Shown here piece by piece: positions 40,587 to 48,222 of a stretch of 48,222 nucleotides of DNA; position 1 is the stretch's first letter; each line of letters starts with the position of its first letter. Under the pieces are notes generated by a model. It was not told the origin of the DNA and did not search any database. It saw nothing but the letters and a program-made list of their open reading frames with translations. Source of the stretch: an uncultured Acidobacteriia bacterium. GTDB lineage: Bacteria; Acidobacteriota; Terriglobia; Bryobacterales; Bryobacteraceae. A program made the position numbers and the translations under genes. The stretch spans positions 1 to 48,222 of the forward strand of contig CAIXXM010000100.1 of assembly GCA_903923395.1 (NCBI GenBank), read 5' to 3'.

Positions 40587-41219
40587 ATGCCCCTCAAGCC
40601 GCGTAAACCTGCGCAAGTTCCCGAGTCACTGGTATCTTCCCCGGAAGATGACTGGCTCGAAGATACCAAGAAAGAATCCTGCAGGCTCTCCGATGGCAAC
40701 CTTTGCAATCAGGATCTTTCTCTCTTTGTGACAGATTGTGCCGTGGAGCGCACTTCGTTCCGTGGTTCGCGCCTGCACCACGCCGTCCTGCGGGATGTTC
40801 GCTTCACCGGCTGTGATTTCTCGAATGCGGATCTGGCCCGCGCAAAACTGAAGCGCGTCGAGTTTCTCCAATGCCGCCTCACTGGACTAAAATCTCTGGA
40901 AGCGGAGTGGGCCGAAGTCCTGTTCGATAACTGCGAGCTATCTTACGCGCAGTTCACTGACAGCAAGATGCCCCAGTGTGACTTTGCCGGCTGCACCGCC
41001 AGGGACATAGATCTCCGGGGTACGAACCTGAACACCACAAACTTCGAGAGAACGGATCTTTCCCGCGCGGATCTTACCCGGGCCGCACTTACAGACACCG
41101 ATCTTCGCGGTGCTGAAATCGAAGCCATTACTCTTCGGGCCACTGATCTTACCGGAGCCATCGTGACCCCGGCGCAAGTGATCGAACTGGCCCGGTTCTT
41201 CGGTTTGAAAGTGCGCTAA
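40587..41219 (+). CDS. Pentapeptide-repeat protein
   Basis: 210 residues. From about residue 40 the sequence runs as tandem A(D/N)LxX-like pentapeptides, for example SNADLARAKL, RGTNLNTTNFERTDL and SRADLTRAAL, which fold as a right-handed quadrilateral beta-helix. The N-terminal 30 residues are Pro/Glu-rich. Some relatives mimic DNA and protect gyrase, others are structural; nothing here decides. ATG at 40587 is 1 bp after the previous stop. The stop interlocks with the opposing gene by 4 bp. Confidence 0.88.
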   Translation: MPLKPRKPAQVPESLVSSPEDDWLEDTKKESCRLSDGNLCNQDLSLFVTDCAVERTSFRGSRLHHAVLRDVRFTGCDFSNADLARAKLKRVEFLQCRLTGLKSLEAEWAEVLFDNCELSYAQFTDSKMPQCDFAGCTARDIDLRGTNLNTTNFERTDLSRADLTRAALTDTDLRGAEIEAITLRATDLTGAIVTPAQVIELARFFGLKVR

Positions 41220-41632
41220 GCTGCCGGCGGCTTGGGTGCAATGAGCTGGATTCGCACGGGCTTGGCTTCAGAAGGAATTTTCACCACCTTGCTGACCAGT
41301 TGAATGGTAGCCACCGGAGTGACGATTCGTGTCGTTTGTCCCTCCGCATCCACGCCGGTCAGTACGAAAAGCTGCCAGTTGGGTGCATACATTTCCAGCA
41401 CACGCAGTGTTTCGCCCGCGGCATGCACTTTCAGCACCAGCTCTGTATCGTCCTTGCATGCCCGCTGCATGGCCGCAATCTGCCCAAAGATGATGTTGCC
41501 AAGTTCAGGTGGCGGGGCTGGCGTCTCCGGCTTCTTGACCGGGTCCGGCGGCAGAATGGAATCCAGAACCTTGGTCTTCTGCGCACCGATGACTTCATTC
41601 GCCAGCTGTTTCGTGATGTCCCCTAATCCCAT
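41216..41632 (-). CDS. Small protein of unknown function
   Basis: 138 residues, soluble, no signal peptide. An Ala/Pro-rich linker (about 29-44) separates a short helical start from a beta-rich part (DTELVLKVHAAGETLRVLEMYAPNWQLFVLTGVDAEGQ). I do not recognise it. The start is 2 bp after the sugar isomerase-like gene stop and it closes the minus-strand operon 47486-41216. Confidence 0.68.
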   Translation of the reverse strand: MGLGDITKQLANEVIGAQKTKVLDSILPPDPVKKPETPAPPPELGNIIFGQIAAMQRACKDDTELVLKVHAAGETLRVLEMYAPNWQLFVLTGVDAEGQTTRIVTPVATIQLVSKVVKIPSEAKPVRIQLIAPKPPAA

Positions 41633-41634
41633 CC

Positions 41635-42552
41635 TCAGACCTTTTTCACAACTTCCAAAAGTGCGGTGAGGGATTTGCGCGTCGCCGCAGCCTTGCCATC
41701 GGGATGTTTGGCGTGGGTTTCCAGCGTGAAGTTCTCCTTGTAACCGTGCTTCACCAGAGCGCGGATCTGGCCCACATTGTCGAAAGTACCCTCACCGACG
41801 AAGGTCCAATCCACCTTGCCATCCGGGCCCTTCTTCCAATCCCGCAGGTGGACGTGGAAGATACGCGCCGGGTCAAGCTTCGCGTAGCCCTCCGGGTAAG
41901 AAACTTCCCCCGCCATGCCTGCATTGTTCGGGTCCCAGGTGAGACCGAGTGCCTCTTCCTTCACATTCTTCAATAACTTGGCAGCGTTGGCACCGGTATC
42001 GAAATAGCTGCCCACGAGATTTTCCACGACCAGACGCAAGCCGCGTTTCTTCGCGCGCCGGGCGGCTTCTGTTTCCAGTTCATAGATGCGCCCCAGAGCC
42101 TTTTCCATGGCGGTTTCGCCGGGCTTCATCATGAAGCCGAACGTCCGCAGCTTCGTTGTTCCCAGGATCTCCGCGCGGTCAAAAGCGTCATCCAGCAGCT
42201 TCCACTGTGCATCGAGTTCCTTCTGCCCTGCCGGACTCTCCGCCGGCAACGTGCCGCGGAAAAACGGGGTGCCCAGGATGGAGGTCTTCACGCTCTGCGC
42301 GTCGAGCAGCATCCGCGCTTCCTTCACCTTTTCGAGCGGCTGGGAGGTGTTGTACTTGCCCCAGATGTTCCGAATTTCCGCGTAACCCAGTCCGAAGCTG
42401 CGCAGAAACTTGGCAGCGACGTCGACGTCTTCATCGATCTCATCGCTGGTGACGCCCAGGCGGACCTGAGCAAGAGTGGCTGCGTGGAGCGAAGCGGGCA
42501 ACGCAGCTGCAAGGGCGAGGAAGCCGCGGCGGTCAAGAGATGTGTGGAACAT
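41635..42552 (-). CDS. Exported TIM-barrel sugar-phosphate isomerase/epimerase-like protein
   Basis: 305 residues from the ATG at 42552. The N-terminus HTSLDRRGFLALAAALP has a twin-arginine-like RRGFL signal, common for this family in Acidobacteriota and Planctomycetota. The AP-endonuclease-2/xylose-isomerase-like barrel is seen in VRLGVTSDEI, LRLVVENLVGS, LGLTWDPNNAGM, RIFHVHLRDW and FVGEGTFD, which carry the usual Glu/Asp/His metal ligands. It may act on sugars released by the heparinase-like enzyme encoded just upstream. Reaction unknown. Confidence 0.86.
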   Translation of the reverse strand: MFHTSLDRRGFLALAAALPASLHAATLAQVRLGVTSDEIDEDVDVAAKFLRSFGLGYAEIRNIWGKYNTSQPLEKVKEARMLLDAQSVKTSILGTPFFRGTLPAESPAGQKELDAQWKLLDDAFDRAEILGTTKLRTFGFMMKPGETAMEKALGRIYELETEAARRAKKRGLRLVVENLVGSYFDTGANAAKLLKNVKEEALGLTWDPNNAGMAGEVSYPEGYAKLDPARIFHVHLRDWKKGPDGKVDWTFVGEGTFDNVGQIRALVKHGYKENFTLETHAKHPDGKAAATRKSLTALLEVVKKV

Positions 42553-42600
42553 GCTCCCGCGATTGTATAACGCCAGCGGCAATTCCCAAACAACCGCAAC

Positions 42601-44937
42601 TCACTGCGGCACCAAACGGTAAGCACCTGCCTCACCGGTGAAGAGAGCCAGGCCCTGTTCCTGCGAGACGACAACCTCGCCCGCGGATTTGCCATTCTTT
42701 TGCACGGTCCACCGGCCTGTCTGCAAACCTTCCACGAGGATCCGGGCCTGTCCGGAGCCGCTGAATTGGAAGTCCACGCTGGAGTGAAGCCTCTCACGGT
42801 TCCGGTTGAAGAGAACGACACGGTCCGCGATACGCAGCCCTGCGTGGGTTTTTGTCATGATGGATTGCACGGGGAGAGCAGGGACATCCGGCGTATGATC
42901 GCCCACCTGCAAAACATTGAGGAAGTAATCTGACTTCGCCGCAGCCTTGGGAGAGATCTCCAGCCGCCAGCCTTCCCCTTCATTATTCGCTCCGGCATTG
43001 GTCAGTGCCTTGTAATTCACACCGTTCACCCAGGCTTCTTTCCCCGGACCGCCCACCGCTGTAACTGCCGTGTTCTCCACTTCCGGCAGCAGCGTGTCGA
43101 CGGTAAGCTTTCCGGTGTAGCCGGTACGGGTATCTTTGAACACGACCCTCCCCGGTGTGATTTCCGGTTTCTCCAAACCATGCAGCAGCCAGGCCTTGCG
43201 GAGTTGCGCGTTGGCTGTTACCACGTGGTCAAACACCAGTAAGGCCGCGGGATGGAGTGCGTCTTTGAAGTTGAGGAAGACAAAGCTGCGCTCATACGCC
43301 TGTATCTTCGCGGAATAGGCCTTCGTGAGGTCGCCTTTGAGGTAGGTGTAATCCGGCTGCTTTTGATCCGGCCCAAAGCCATGCCCCAGAACTTCCGCGA
43401 TGTGATAACCGTTGGCGGGGTCCACTAACTGCGATTGTTCCTGCGGCTCATTCCACCCGTTCGGAAGCCGCTGGCCGCCGTCATTCGCCAGCGAGGCAGT
43501 TTTCCAGCGCTTCGTTTCAAACCGCTCCATCGGATCATAGACGTTCATGGTGTTATGGGCAATGGAACGCTTACTGTAGTTGAAATCATGGGCGCTGGCA
43601 TAACCGGAACTGCCATTATTCTCCGGGGATTCCGTAGTGTTGACGGCTGCCTGGTAATAACCGGATTCCGTCGCCAGCGCCCCTCTGTAGTAGATCTGGA
43701 ATGCCCCTGCGTCGAGATGCTGGTGGTTTCCGTAATACCACTCATTGATCTTCATCTCCGCAACCACAGCCGGTGAGTTCTGCCCCAGCGACCAGCCAGT
43801 GCGGGCAATCATTCCACCTTTGGGGTAAGGGAACCACATCGTCAGCGGCAGGTCATCGAAGGGCTTGGGTTCCAGGGCAGGGTTGTTGAACGCCAGGACT
43901 TCCACTGGATTGATGGTCTGGTTGCCCTTGGGGCGGATCGGCGTAAGGCTCGGCAACTCGCGGAGCGCTTCATACTTCAGGTAGGGATCATTGAAGTAAT
44001 TCGAAGCGAGTAACATGATGCGTCCCGGTTCGTTGTCATAACTGCCCGGGCGCTGATTATTGCCGTGACCATCGCCATCGCGCAGGATCTGTCCATCCGG
44101 CCTGCGGGCATAAATCGCCCACCAGGGAAGATAGCGCTGGTCAGGACCGAAGACATTCGGGAGCCCCATGCGGTCAAAGAGCCAGGTGGTGAGTAACTCC
44201 CACTGCCCGCGGTAATCCGAGTAATGGCTGCCCTGCGAATGCATACGGGCCTGATACATGAACTTCTTCGGCTCCACCATGGTGGAAAAGAAACGGCCTG
44301 CCACAACCTTGTAAAGCTCCGGATGTTCGTCATACATTGCAATGGAAGCGGCCATCAGGTCACGCATTAACTGGCCCTCCGGACCATGCCCGGTCACATT
44401 GCCCTGCTTCACCGGAGGCCACCCGACTTCAAGATGCGGCGCAAACTGCAGAAAGCTCCGGTAGAGAGCGTCACGGTCATCCGTTGTCAGCAGGGGATAA
44501 CACCAGTCATAGACCGCACCAAGCGTGAACAGTGCCTGCCCGGCGTTGTTGTAATCTGACGCAGGGAAGACGACGGATTGCGCATAGTTGCGCATCGCTG
44601 CGATGGCCTTTTTGCCGTAGTCCGCATTGCCGCGCAATGCATAGTCGAAGGCATAGCTTTCGATGGCGGCGAGCACAACGGAGTCGGCATTCGTCTTTTT
44701 GGCGGAAGGTTTGGGGAGGACTCCGTCAGTGCCGGACTGCAGGTATTTCAAATGTGCTTTCCATGCCGCCGCATTCTGGCTGGTTGCGGTGTTGGCGAGC
44801 AGCCGGGGAAGATCCTTCGCGGTGAAATAGACCCTGGGGTGTCCCGCTGGCGGCAGGAACGGTGGTGGCGGATAATTCTGCGCTGCAAGTGCGACTACCA
44901 GCAGCAGGGCGGTCAGGATGGCTTTACGCAGGGGCAT
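42601..44937 (-). CDS. Exported heparinase II/III-like polysaccharide lyase
   Basis: 778 residues with a signal peptide (about 1-19). An alpha-helical toroid N-terminal part (about 40-370) with HPRVYFTAKDLPRL at the start, NVTGHGPEGQLMRDLMAASIAMYD and MHSQGSHYSDYRG holding candidate catalytic His/Tyr, then the beta-sandwich Hepar_II_III domain with NHQHLDAGAFQIYYRGALA, a standard metal-binding segment. Such enzymes cleave uronic-acid-containing polymers by elimination; the substrate here is not known. It lies 44 bp after the phosphoesterase gene and 48 bp before the isomerase-like gene. Confidence 0.85.
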   Translation of the reverse strand: MPLRKAILTALLLVVALAAQNYPPPPFLPPAGHPRVYFTAKDLPRLLANTATSQNAAAWKAHLKYLQSGTDGVLPKPSAKKTNADSVVLAAIESYAFDYALRGNADYGKKAIAAMRNYAQSVVFPASDYNNAGQALFTLGAVYDWCYPLLTTDDRDALYRSFLQFAPHLEVGWPPVKQGNVTGHGPEGQLMRDLMAASIAMYDEHPELYKVVAGRFFSTMVEPKKFMYQARMHSQGSHYSDYRGQWELLTTWLFDRMGLPNVFGPDQRYLPWWAIYARRPDGQILRDGDGHGNNQRPGSYDNEPGRIMLLASNYFNDPYLKYEALRELPSLTPIRPKGNQTINPVEVLAFNNPALEPKPFDDLPLTMWFPYPKGGMIARTGWSLGQNSPAVVAEMKINEWYYGNHQHLDAGAFQIYYRGALATESGYYQAAVNTTESPENNGSSGYASAHDFNYSKRSIAHNTMNVYDPMERFETKRWKTASLANDGGQRLPNGWNEPQEQSQLVDPANGYHIAEVLGHGFGPDQKQPDYTYLKGDLTKAYSAKIQAYERSFVFLNFKDALHPAALLVFDHVVTANAQLRKAWLLHGLEKPEITPGRVVFKDTRTGYTGKLTVDTLLPEVENTAVTAVGGPGKEAWVNGVNYKALTNAGANNEGEGWRLEISPKAAAKSDYFLNVLQVGDHTPDVPALPVQSIMTKTHAGLRIADRVVLFNRNRERLHSSVDFQFSGSGQARILVEGLQTGRWTVQKNGKSAGEVVVSQEQGLALFTGEAGAYRLVPQ

Positions 44938-44981
44938 GGGGATTACCGTCAGTGTCCGGCAATCCGTGCCCCTGAAGCAAG

Positions 44982-47486
44982 TTAATCATCCGCGTCTTTG
45001 GGGCAGGTCTTCTTGTGGGGCGGCTTGGGGTACTTTGCATCCCAGCCTTTGGCCTGTTGCCAGAGAATCTTATTCAGCTTCATCTCCGGGGCCGCGTCGG
45101 GCACACGGAAGTTCATTTTCATCGAAGCTGCTGCCGCGGAACGGGCGGTTCCCTTCAGCGTGGCGAGCTGCGGATTCAACTGATCCAGCGGGATATTCGG
45201 AGAGATCGCGTTGAAGGGCGTCGTATCGGCCACGGCGGTGAAGGCCGCAGTCATCGGGACCGCCGTGGCATCGAAACGGTTCATCACGGGCAACCCGAGC
45301 AGATCTTCAATCGTCCGCACAATGCTGGTGTGATTGTAGTTCGTCGAATCCACACCGCCCCGTTTCGCGAATGGACTCGCGATGTAGCAGGTGGTCCGGT
45401 GTCCATCGACATGGTCGACGCCGTCCTGCGCATCATCTTCCACCACAAATACGGCGGAAGTAGCCCAAAGCGGAGAGTGCGAGATTCCTTCGATAATGCG
45501 CCCAACGGCGAGATCGTTATCGGCCACCATCGCCTGCGGTGTCGGCGCGCCGGGGGTCGTGCCGACGGTGTGATCCCCAGGCAACTGGATGATCACCAGA
45601 TTCGGTGCCTTGTTGGCGTGTTCGCTCCAGAAGCTGAGATCGTCCAGCACCAGTCGTGCCCGGTAGGCGTCCGGCACGCTGAGGTTGAATGCGGGGTATG
45701 ACGTCGAATGAATCTTCGCCGCTGCAGTGATCGAACTCACGCTGGGGGTGGCGATGCGCGGTGTGCCGGGAACGGAGGCACGGAGAAAATCCGTCCATGA
45801 ACCGTTGTAGGCTCCATTTTGCAGCGCGAATTCTCCGAACATGCGGGCCGTCAAGCCATGGCGCATCGCGTTGCCCCAGATAAAGCCTGTGGGCGCGAAA
45901 ATCAGCGGGTCTTCGCCGGAATAAGGGTAGCTGCGCGGCCAGGCGGCGTTGAACTGCCGCTCGGCATACGCGGTTGCCATGGCCTGTGTGACCCACTGGT
46001 GGCCATCCGCGCTGACGGTGCCGCTGGCGTAGTAGTTGTCGAACAGGGTGTAAGACTTCGCCAGGCTGTGCAGGTTGGGCGTGATCTTCTCGCCGTAAAT
46101 GGCAAGCCCCGGAGCGCCATTGCCCGCGGGCAGGTCCCCCAGCACCTGGTCATAAGTGCGGTTCTCTTTGACGATGAGGTACACATGCTGCACCCCCAGC
46201 GCCGCGAGATTGACCGTGGCAACCTGTGCATCCATCACAGGCAGGAATGCGGCTGCGGCCTGCTGTGCGTTGGCGCTGGATGCCGTATCAATCCGGGAAG
46301 CCGGCAAACGTGTGATGGAACTGACGAAATTACGAACGTTGAACGGTGCCGGGTCCTGCCGGGCTCCGATTCCCTTCGCGTTGCCGACAAACAGCGTTTC
46401 CTCTCCGGCGGCATCCAGCACCGGCACCAGCGCCATGGGGAACCAATCCACCGGGGCCATCCCCTGCAGCGTACAGCAGGTGCCACCGGCCCGGTAGGAA
46501 GCCACCGCATTCAAGCCGCCCAGTGCGACGTAGAGCCGCGAGCCGTCCATGGAGTATGCAACATCCGTGGGCATGCTGCCAAAGGCACCTGCGGGCACCT
46601 GCTCGACAGGAAAGGTCACACTCACCTGAAGTGTCTGCGCATCGATGATGGAAACCGAATCATCATTGGCGTTGGCGATTGCCACCGAAAGCCCATCGGG
46701 AGAGATCGCCAGACCGCCGGGATGCCGCCCCACTGTAATCTCCGCCTCTGCCTGAAAACTGGAGAGATTGATTGCCGTGACTGATCCACCATTGGCAATG
46801 CCGTCGCTGTCCACCGTCACCGGGTAGCCCCCGGAGAGCGCGCTCAGGGTCGAACTGTTTGGTTGCGTACCGCCGGAGTTGGTCACGAAAAGACGCTTGC
46901 CCTCTGGGGTGATAGCCAAACCAAGCGGCGCCACGCCCACTGTGACCGTGGCGGCAATGCTCCCACTGGACAGATCCACGCGGGCCACCGCATTCGTGTG
47001 ATTCAACGCAACGTAAAAGCTGGAGCCGGAAGGGTCAAACACCAGACCGGCGGGGATGGAGTTCGCGGGCATTGCAAGACACCGCTGTGCCGTGCGCGTT
47101 TTGACTTCCACCAGCATGATGCAGCTTCCATCAGAGGCCGCCAGCATCTTGCCATCCGGACTGAATGCCAGTCCCTTCATGCCAGCGTTGTAAGGGAGTG
47201 CCACGCTCCCGGACGCACTGCCTGCCGGGTCATAGAAATTGATCGAATACTGGGTCAGGACCGCAATCAAATCACCGGCTGCATTTCGGGCGACATCATT
47301 CAGCCGGTAATTGGGTCCGGTGATTCTGTTGCCCCCTGGATTCAAGATCTGATTCGTGGGAACTACCATCCTTCCGTCGGCAATCGGGCCAACCGGCTGG
47401 GTAAGGGGATTCTGCCAGCCCAACACGGGGGTAAGCATGGTGACGAATAACAAGGCGATGACTGGATAACGGCGATCCAAGGGCAT
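44982..47486 (-). CDS. Exported YncE-like beta-propeller plus phosphoesterase fusion
   Basis: 834 residues from the ATG at 47486, which follows a weak GGAG; an upstream in-frame start (47546) would bury the signal peptide. Signal anchor RRYPVIALLFVTMLTPVLG, then a seven-bladed YVTN/YncE-type propeller (about 60-400; PAGLVFDPSGSSFYVAL, PLGLAITPEGKRLFVTN, PGGLAISPDGLSVAIAN), then a phosphoesterase/phospholipase C-like domain (about 430-760) with LIVKENRTYDQVLGDL and PGDHTVGTTPG, the family active-site region. The C-terminus is Lys/Pro-rich. This bifunctional arrangement is common in Acidobacteriota. Substrate unknown. Confidence 0.9.
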   Translation of the reverse strand: MPLDRRYPVIALLFVTMLTPVLGWQNPLTQPVGPIADGRMVVPTNQILNPGGNRITGPNYRLNDVARNAAGDLIAVLTQYSINFYDPAGSASGSVALPYNAGMKGLAFSPDGKMLAASDGSCIMLVEVKTRTAQRCLAMPANSIPAGLVFDPSGSSFYVALNHTNAVARVDLSSGSIAATVTVGVAPLGLAITPEGKRLFVTNSGGTQPNSSTLSALSGGYPVTVDSDGIANGGSVTAINLSSFQAEAEITVGRHPGGLAISPDGLSVAIANANDDSVSIIDAQTLQVSVTFPVEQVPAGAFGSMPTDVAYSMDGSRLYVALGGLNAVASYRAGGTCCTLQGMAPVDWFPMALVPVLDAAGEETLFVGNAKGIGARQDPAPFNVRNFVSSITRLPASRIDTASSANAQQAAAAFLPVMDAQVATVNLAALGVQHVYLIVKENRTYDQVLGDLPAGNGAPGLAIYGEKITPNLHSLAKSYTLFDNYYASGTVSADGHQWVTQAMATAYAERQFNAAWPRSYPYSGEDPLIFAPTGFIWGNAMRHGLTARMFGEFALQNGAYNGSWTDFLRASVPGTPRIATPSVSSITAAAKIHSTSYPAFNLSVPDAYRARLVLDDLSFWSEHANKAPNLVIIQLPGDHTVGTTPGAPTPQAMVADNDLAVGRIIEGISHSPLWATSAVFVVEDDAQDGVDHVDGHRTTCYIASPFAKRGGVDSTNYNHTSIVRTIEDLLGLPVMNRFDATAVPMTAAFTAVADTTPFNAISPNIPLDQLNPQLATLKGTARSAAAASMKMNFRVPDAAPEMKLNKILWQQAKGWDAKYPKPPHKKTCPKDADD

Positions 47487-47633
47487 AAAACCTGGCTCCA
47501 ACGGGGGACGAAAGATTTTGCGGGCTGAATCTGTACGATGCCACACGCCGGGGTCATCGTAAAGTCATACAAGTACCGGGACCAGAGGGGAATATTCCGA
47601 TTGATCGGCGCGATGGTTATATGCTGTAACCCT

Positions 47634-48047
47634 ATGAAACTCCTCATTTTTCTGCTAGCAGCAGTCTCACTATTGCCTGCCGCAGCCGCCGATGAAGCGG
47701 GCCCCCGCGCCGCGCTGGAAGCCTACCGGACTGCCATGCTCAAGCGTGACGCCGCCACTCTCAACAAGGTCTTTCACAAGGACATCACTTACAGCCACTC
47801 CAACGGACGCCTGGAAAACAAGACCGAAGCCATCACCGCCGCGACCACAGGCACCAACGTCACCGAGATCATGGATCTCACCGACTTGAAAGTGCGTGTC
47901 TACGGGAATACCGCGCTGATCCGCGGCGATGCCCGGATCAAGAGCACCACCAGCGATTTGAAGCTCAGTGTTCTGTATGTGTTTTTGAAAACTGCGGAAG
48001 GCTGGCAGATGACAGCGCGGCAATCGACGAGATATCTCGCGCCGTAG
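47634..48047 (+). CDS. Exported NTF2/SnoaL-like (DUF4440-type) protein
   Basis: 137 residues. Signal peptide 1-19 ending in AAAAD; the remainder is one cone-shaped NTF2-like domain: AALEAYRTAMLKRDAATLNKVFHKDITYSHSNG and VRVYGNTALIRGDARIKST, ending in GWQMTARQSTRYL. These are often ligand binders or small enzymes; no active-site set is clear. A TATGCT box (47620-47625) lies 8 nt before the ATG and no Shine-Dalgarno sequence is visible. Divergent from the phosphoesterase gene. Confidence 0.86.
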   Translation: MKLLIFLLAAVSLLPAAAADEAGPRAALEAYRTAMLKRDAATLNKVFHKDITYSHSNGRLENKTEAITAATTGTNVTEIMDLTDLKVRVYGNTALIRGDARIKSTTSDLKLSVLYVFLKTAEGWQMTARQSTRYLAP

Positions 48048-48071
48048 GGACGCACCACGCGGGCGCGTCCC
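48047..48071 (+). terminator. Stem-loop directly after the NTF2-like gene
   Basis: GGGACGC (48047-48053) and GCGTCCC (48065-48071) form a perfect 7-bp stem with an 11-nt loop, starting on the last base of the stop codon. No T-tract follows, so it is at best a weak or Rho-assisted terminator or a 3' stabilising hairpin. Confidence 0.45.
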
Positions 48072-48148
48072 CCCAGATTCACAAATTTGGTGGATGATTC
48101 AGGCCGGAACGTTCCGGGGTTCATCTGTATCGATCGCTTGATGTTCGT

Positions 48149-48163
48149 GCGCCATTCTGGCGC
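48149..48163 (+). other. Short GC-rich hairpin
   Basis: GCGCCA, a 3-nt loop TTC, then TGGCGC. It lies in the last non-coding stretch (48048-48222), for which I see no gene on either strand. Confidence 0.45.
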
Positions 48164-48182
48164 GCGTGCCCAGGGAAAGACA

Positions 48183-48201
48183 ACCGCCCGAAACAGGCGG
48201 T
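48183..48201 (+). terminator. Hairpin ACCGCC/GGCGGT near window end
   Basis: ACCGCC (48183-48188) and GGCGGT (48196-48201) with a 7-nt loop, followed by the T-rich CTATTCATCTACTT. It could end plus-strand transcription from 47634, or belong to a gene beyond the window. Confidence 0.35.
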
Positions 48202-48222
48202 CTATTCATCTACTTCCGTGGC

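Overview
The window looks like chromosomal DNA of an Acidobacteriota member close to the Bryobacterales/Solibacterales (Candidatus Solibacter group). The best single marker is the secreted S53 peptidase at 30633-33371, whose C-terminal ~220 residues match the 'Solibacter uncharacterised C-terminal domain' (TIGR03437 type) as I know it. The moderately high GC, dense coupled operons, frequent GTG/TTG starts, many secreted carbohydrate-active proteins and the absence of phage or IS genes fit that assignment. No CRISPR array, rRNA, insertion sequence or replication origin was seen.

Layout. 1-4700: a set of small unrelated genes: an HD-domain protein with a shortened C-terminus, a zinc-ribbon protein, a DUF4177-like protein, an ABM monooxygenase placed 12 nt behind a tRNA-Arg(TCG), a CYTH phosphatase, a radical SAM protein, a cupin and a small HTH-like protein. 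4690-17496 (minus strand): one tightly coupled operon running from an ECF sigma factor and its ZAS-type anti-sigma factor, through an exported protein of unknown function, into a nearly complete type II secretion system in the order gspE-F-G-H-I-J-K-L-M-C-(unknown exported protein)-D. 17637-20719: an outer-membrane barrel, a stand-alone periplasmic-binding-like protein and a methyl-accepting chemotaxis protein, apparently one sensory unit. 20716-22867 (minus): a peptidoglycan amidase with AMIN domain and a lytic transglycosylase.

22928-25492: mobA, an Mla-type ABC ATPase without its partners, a DUF1080 protein and a STAS protein. 25493-29291 (minus): a cNMP-regulated MscS-type channel, a GH43-like protein and a GT-C membrane glycosyltransferase joined by ATGA overlaps. 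29341-33371: a secreted amidohydrolase and the S53 peptidase. 33368-34669: hemL (minus). 34715-41219: pyrR-pyrB-pyrC followed by a UPF0182 membrane protein, a small membrane protein and a pentapeptide-repeat protein. 41216-47486 (minus): a phosphoesterase with N-terminal beta-propeller, a heparinase II/III-like protein, a TIM-barrel sugar isomerase-like protein and a small unknown protein. 47634-48047: a secreted NTF2-like protein, followed by a short non-coding tail with three hairpins.

Themes. The T2SS, the exported hydrolases (S53 peptidase, DUF1080, GH43-like, heparinase-like, phosphoesterase) and the polymer-related genes suggest a soil heterotroph that secretes degradative enzymes. Two genome-organisation signals recur. 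All seven convergent gene pairs end within 5 bp of each other or overlap, four of them interlocked by exactly 4 bp. Several first-in-operon genes carry a TANNNT box 7-13 nt before the start codon and no Shine-Dalgarno sequence, which suggests leaderless or nearly leaderless mRNAs. No gap longer than 300 bp without a gene is present.
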